Notes under the pieces: generated by a model
The model's input: the letters and a program-made list of their open reading frames with translations, nothing else
The model's database searches: none
What the model was told of the DNA's origin: nothing
NCBI GenBank assembly: GCA_958417755.1
Contig: CATZDY010000020.1
Location: forward strand, 1 to 35,595
From: an uncultured Peptococcaceae bacterium
Lineage (GTDB): Bacteria > Bacillota > Desulfotomaculia > Desulfotomaculales > Desulfocucumaceae
Direction of reading: 5' to 3'
Length of the DNA stretch: 35,595 nucleotides
Shown: positions 33,421 through 35,595 of the stretch, piece after piece
How the letters are laid out: every line of letters starts with the position of its first letter
Numbering within the stretch: position 1 is the first letter of the stretch
Translations under genes and position numbers: made by a program

Positions 33421-33470
33421 GTGCAAGTAGTTTTATTCAAAGGATTTGATGATGAAGGAAAGGGAGCGAA

Positions 33471-34520
33471 ATGCCAATGGCCAAAGGCAAAACAGTGCAA
33501 GGGATGGAGGAGATTAAGCAATTTACCTTGTCCCCTGATCAAAGACTTTTTTCTGCCAGTGAATCTGAAATTCGCTATGGCTGGACTACAGATGTATACT
33601 TTGTAAAAACCAGAGAAATTATCAGACATCTAGGACTGGATAGAACCCCTGTGGTAGCAGAGATTTTTGCTCGCAAGCCTGGTTTATTGGCAGGGGTGGA
33701 AGAAGCGAAAAATCTCTTGCAAGATACAGGGGCAGAGGTTTGGTCCTTGCCTGAGGGAGCAGATTTTGGGGAAAAAGAAGTGGTCATGCGCATCATCGGA
33801 GCTTACGATGATTTTGGTTTGTATGAAACTGCTTTATTGGGAATCTTAGCTAGCTCCACTGGATGGGCCACAGCGGCCAATTTTTGCAAAAAGGCAGCAG
33901 GGGATAAAAAGGTAGTTTGTTTTGGGGCCCGGCATCTTCATCCTGCTGTGGCGCCAGTGATGGAGCGAGCAGCAGTAATTGGCGGTGCAGATGGAAATAG
34001 CTGACTTTTATATGCTAAACTGCTGAATATTGAACCTTCTGGCACAGTACCTCATACAGTATTTTTATTAGTAGGAGATTCAGTGAAAGTGGCGGAAACC
34101 TACCATCAAGTCATGCCACCGGGCAGTCCGGTGGTGGTATTGGTGGATACCTTTAAAGATGAAATCGAGGAGTCTTTACGAGTGGCCAAAGCTTTGGGCC
34201 AGTCCCTTTCTGCTGTACGTTTGGATACACCCCGGGAACGGGGTGGCGTAACCCCTGAATTGGTACAAGAAACCCGGGCAAGATTGGATCAAGCAGGATT
34301 TCAACATGTGGAAATTTTGGTCAGTGGAGGCCTAAATCCTGAACGCATTGCCCTTTTGGCTTCTGTGGGGGCTGATTCCTTTGGGGTAGGCAGTTATATC
34401 GCCGGAGCGCCAGCCATTGATATGACCATGGATATCAAGGAGATCAATGGAAAGCCCATAGCCAAGCGAGGTAGAATACCGGGATGTACGAATTCTCCTC
34501 GATTGGAAAGATTGCTTTGA
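33471..34520 (+). pseudogene. Nicotinate phosphoribosyltransferase with in-frame TGA
   Basis: The frame codes for about 349 residues of the short (archaeal/clostridial-type) nicotinate phosphoribosyltransferase family, which makes nicotinate mononucleotide in NAD salvage. Recognisable parts are the start (LFSASESEIRYGWTTDVYF), FGARHLHPAVAP, IGGADGNS, the phosphate-site stretch IEPSGTVPHTVFLLVGD, RLDTPRERGGVTPE and VSGGLNPERI. A TGA at 34002-34004 interrupts it right after IGGADGNS, and the same frame continues with LLYAKLLNIEPSG. Both parts are otherwise intact. It may be a nonsense-mutated gene, a read-through or recoded gene, or a sequencing error. A chance AGGAG seven bases before the GTG at 34083 could restart translation. 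Confidence 0.8.
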
Positions 34521-34546
34521 TTCTTGCGTCCGTAAAGACAAAGAAA

Positions 34547-34578
34547 AACAGGGGGCGAATCTTTGTACGCTCCCTGTT
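34547..34578 (+). terminator. Terminator after the phosphoribosyltransferase gene
   Basis: AACAGGGGGCG pairs with CGCTCCCTGTT, with one G-T pair, over a ten-base loop, 26 bases after the stop. The T-run is short. Confidence 0.75.
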
Positions 34579-34668
34579 TAGCAGCATATTTAAAAAATTA
34601 ACATTATTAAGTGATGTTAGCAAGTATCCATCAATGTAGGGATCTGAACTGAACCAACAAATAAAACA

Positions 34669-34690
34669 AAAAACGGCTACTGCCGTTTTT
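34669..34690 (-). terminator. Terminator of rpmB
   Basis: ACGGC-TACT-GCCGT, extended by A/T pairs to a nine-base stem, lies 16 bases beyond the rpmB stop. On the minus strand it ends in a T-run. Confidence 0.85.
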
Positions 34691-34706
34691 ATTACTTTGT
34701 TTTGTG

Positions 34707-34898
34707 TTAAACAGCTCTGTTTACTTTACCGCTTCTCAGACAGCGGGTACATACCAATAACTTGGTGGGTGTACCTTTTACAATGGCCTTCACCCTTTGT
34801 AGGTTAGGGGCCCAGGTTCTTTTGGTGCGAATGTGGGAGTGACTGACTTGCATACCTACCTGTACTCCTTTACCGCAAATAGCACATTTTCTGGCCAA
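34707..34898 (-). CDS. rpmB: 50S ribosomal protein L28, zinc-binding form
   Basis: This 63-residue ribosomal protein begins MARKCAICGKGVQVG. Two CxxC pairs, CAIC and CTRC, mark the zinc-binding (C+) form. Other family landmarks are SHSHIRTKRTWAPNLQRV and CTRCLRSGKV. The TTG at 34898 is the start, with AAGGAGGTGG upstream; an in-frame ATG at 34916 is part of that ribosome site region. In many Bacillota rpmB lies opposite or next to the rsgA-rpe cluster. Here it lies about 9 kb further on, after the riboflavin, lrgAB and NAD-salvage genes. Confidence 0.95.
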   Translation of the reverse strand: MARKCAICGKGVQVGMQVSHSHIRTKRTWAPNLQRVKAIVKGTPTKLLVCTRCLRSGKVNRAV

Positions 34899-35194
34899 CA
34901 GTACCACCTCCTTCATAAACCACAGCTGTAATTTTATCAAAAATATGATATTGGCGCAAGCAGAGAAATGCAGATTGCTAGAAAGTTTTACAATTTAGCA
35001 ATAAAAATATTATATCATATTTTATGAATTATGAATATGAATATTAAAAAATTATATCTTTGCTATGTATGGGCAAAGGATTTGATGAGCAATAATTTAT
35101 TTTATTGTTTATATTTTAAGGTAGGAAAGAAATTATTTTTGTAGAATATTCATAAAAATAATCAAAGGCAAAGTAAGTTCTCTTTGATTAGGAA

Positions 35195-35346
35195 TGAAGT
35201 TTATAAATCGCATAGGGAAGATGGGTGGAAATCCCACACAGTTACGCTGCCGTAATGAAGGAGTGTAGGCAAATGTGCCACTAAAAGGAATACTTTTGGG
35301 AAGGTTGCCATACACGATGAGCGCTAAGTCGGAATACCTGTATAAA
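35195..35346 (+). ncRNA. Cobalamin (B12) riboswitch
   Basis: Conserved blocks appear in order: AGGGAAGATGGGTGGAAATC, CAGTTACGCTGCCGTAA, GTGCCACT (the B12-box side), GGGAAGG, CGATGAGCGCTAAGTCGGAA and ACCTG. This fits the adenosylcobalamin-type aptamer. Exact ends are uncertain by about ten bases. It reads toward the right edge, so its target, probably a cobalamin uptake or synthesis gene, or a B12-independent enzyme, lies outside the window. Confidence 0.9.
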
Positions 35347-35404
35347 GATACCAAACTCCACGGAATATGGGGGGTGTTCATTTAGATTATTTGTTTTGCC
35401 ATAG

Positions 35405-35441
35405 AAAGACCTTTCCAATATGAAATTGGAAAGGTCTTTTT
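35405..35441 (+). terminator. Terminator of the cobalamin riboswitch
   Basis: A perfect 15-base stem, AAAGACCTTTCCAAT with its complement, has a five-base loop and ends in a run of five Ts. Lying about 60 bases after the aptamer, it is the likely B12-induced off switch. Confidence 0.9.
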
Positions 35442-35595
35442 CGATCATAGGGTTTATGAATAAGATATTCATTCCGTTTACGTAACAATTGTACAGTTCA
35501 GATTATTCGTATTGTCATAACGGATGAATTCTTTTATTTTTGAAAATAAAACAAGTTGAAATTTAGATTTGTAGGTAAAGTATGACAAATAAAAG
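35442..35595 (+). other. Leader beyond the riboswitch terminator
   Basis: AT-rich, no complete gene. An ATG at 35582 near the edge, with only a weak AGGT site before it, may or may not be the start of the controlled gene; 14 bases are too few to judge. Confidence 0.3.

Larger units (their letters stand above)
33113..33470. other. Divergent region between the GntR gene and the NAD-salvage gene
   Basis: The low end should hold the regulator's promoter; a possible TTTGAT-17-TATAAA pair reads on the minus strand. An imperfect dyad AATTAC...GTAATT lies at 33216-33236. The high end carries the promoter and leader terminator of the phosphoribosyltransferase gene. No coding frame is supported. Confidence 0.5.

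Noticed and set aside
34002..34045. Selenocysteine insertion at the TGA of the phosphoribosyltransferase gene
   Set aside because: No strong stem-loop of bacterial SECIS type is visible right after the TGA, and the family is not a known selenoprotein. Kept only as an untested option in the finding.
35133..35472. Two minus-strand frames near the right edge
   Set aside because: They are antisense to the cobalamin riboswitch and its terminator and have no family resemblance.

Overview
The window looks like a chromosomal segment of a low-to-middle GC, anaerobic Gram-positive bacterium, most likely a clostridial Bacillota of the Peptococcaceae/Desulfitobacterium type. This rests on strong AGGAGG-like ribosome binding sites, TTG/GTG starts, and the gene order priA-def-fmt-DUF116-rsmB-rlmN-FHA-FHA-PP2C-SEDS-PBP-prkC-rsgA-rpe. 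A menaquinol-type fumarate reductase, RCKP rubredoxin-like mini-proteins, and FMN and cobalamin riboswitches fit the same picture. No rRNA, tRNA, CRISPR array, phage or intact insertion sequence was seen.

Layout. 1-1839: end of an OmpR-type response regulator and its histidine kinase. 1879-3554: a perfect-palindrome terminator, a Cys/Gly-rich mini-protein, a 60-aa unknown protein, and two gene-poor stretches. 3555-6809 (minus): fumarate reductase/succinate dehydrogenase in transcription order cytochrome b, flavoprotein, iron-sulfur protein. 6810-7345: a structured intergenic region of unknown class with promoter-like motifs at both ends. 7346-9623 (minus): an OpuC-like compatible-solute ABC transporter behind a bipartite inverted repeat. 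10082-25873 (plus): a long housekeeping array covering replication restart, N-terminal formylation/deformylation, rRNA methylation, Ser/Thr phospho-signalling tied to peptidoglycan synthesis, ribosome assembly GTPase and ribulose-phosphate epimerase. 25903-26226: two nearly identical 40-aa RCKP proteins. 26441-27121: a GntR/RCK_C regulator with BusR-like architecture. 27304-31183: a riboflavin operon (ribD-ribE-ribBA-ribH) with a consensus promoter and FMN riboswitch. 31282-33112 (minus): lrgAB and a FadR-type GntR regulator, with a 31-bp palindromic operator at the lrgA promoter. 33325-34520: a nicotinate phosphoribosyltransferase gene with a leader terminator and an in-frame TGA. 34707-34898 (minus): rpmB. 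35195-35441: a cobalamin riboswitch and terminator whose target gene lies beyond the window.

How parts may work together. The PrkC kinase, PP2C phosphatase and two FHA proteins sit in one array with a SEDS glycosyltransferase and a transpeptidase, which suggests phospho-control of wall growth. The BusR-like protein and the bipartite repeat before the opu operon suggest c-di-AMP control of osmolyte uptake. The FadR-type regulator and the lrgA palindrome form a self-contained, probably metabolite-responsive, exporter switch. The best candidates for something undescribed are the lrgAB switch, the structured region upstream of the fumarate reductase operon, and the short attenuator-like leader plus in-frame TGA of the NAD-salvage gene. 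All functional calls come from reading motifs by eye; no database search was made.
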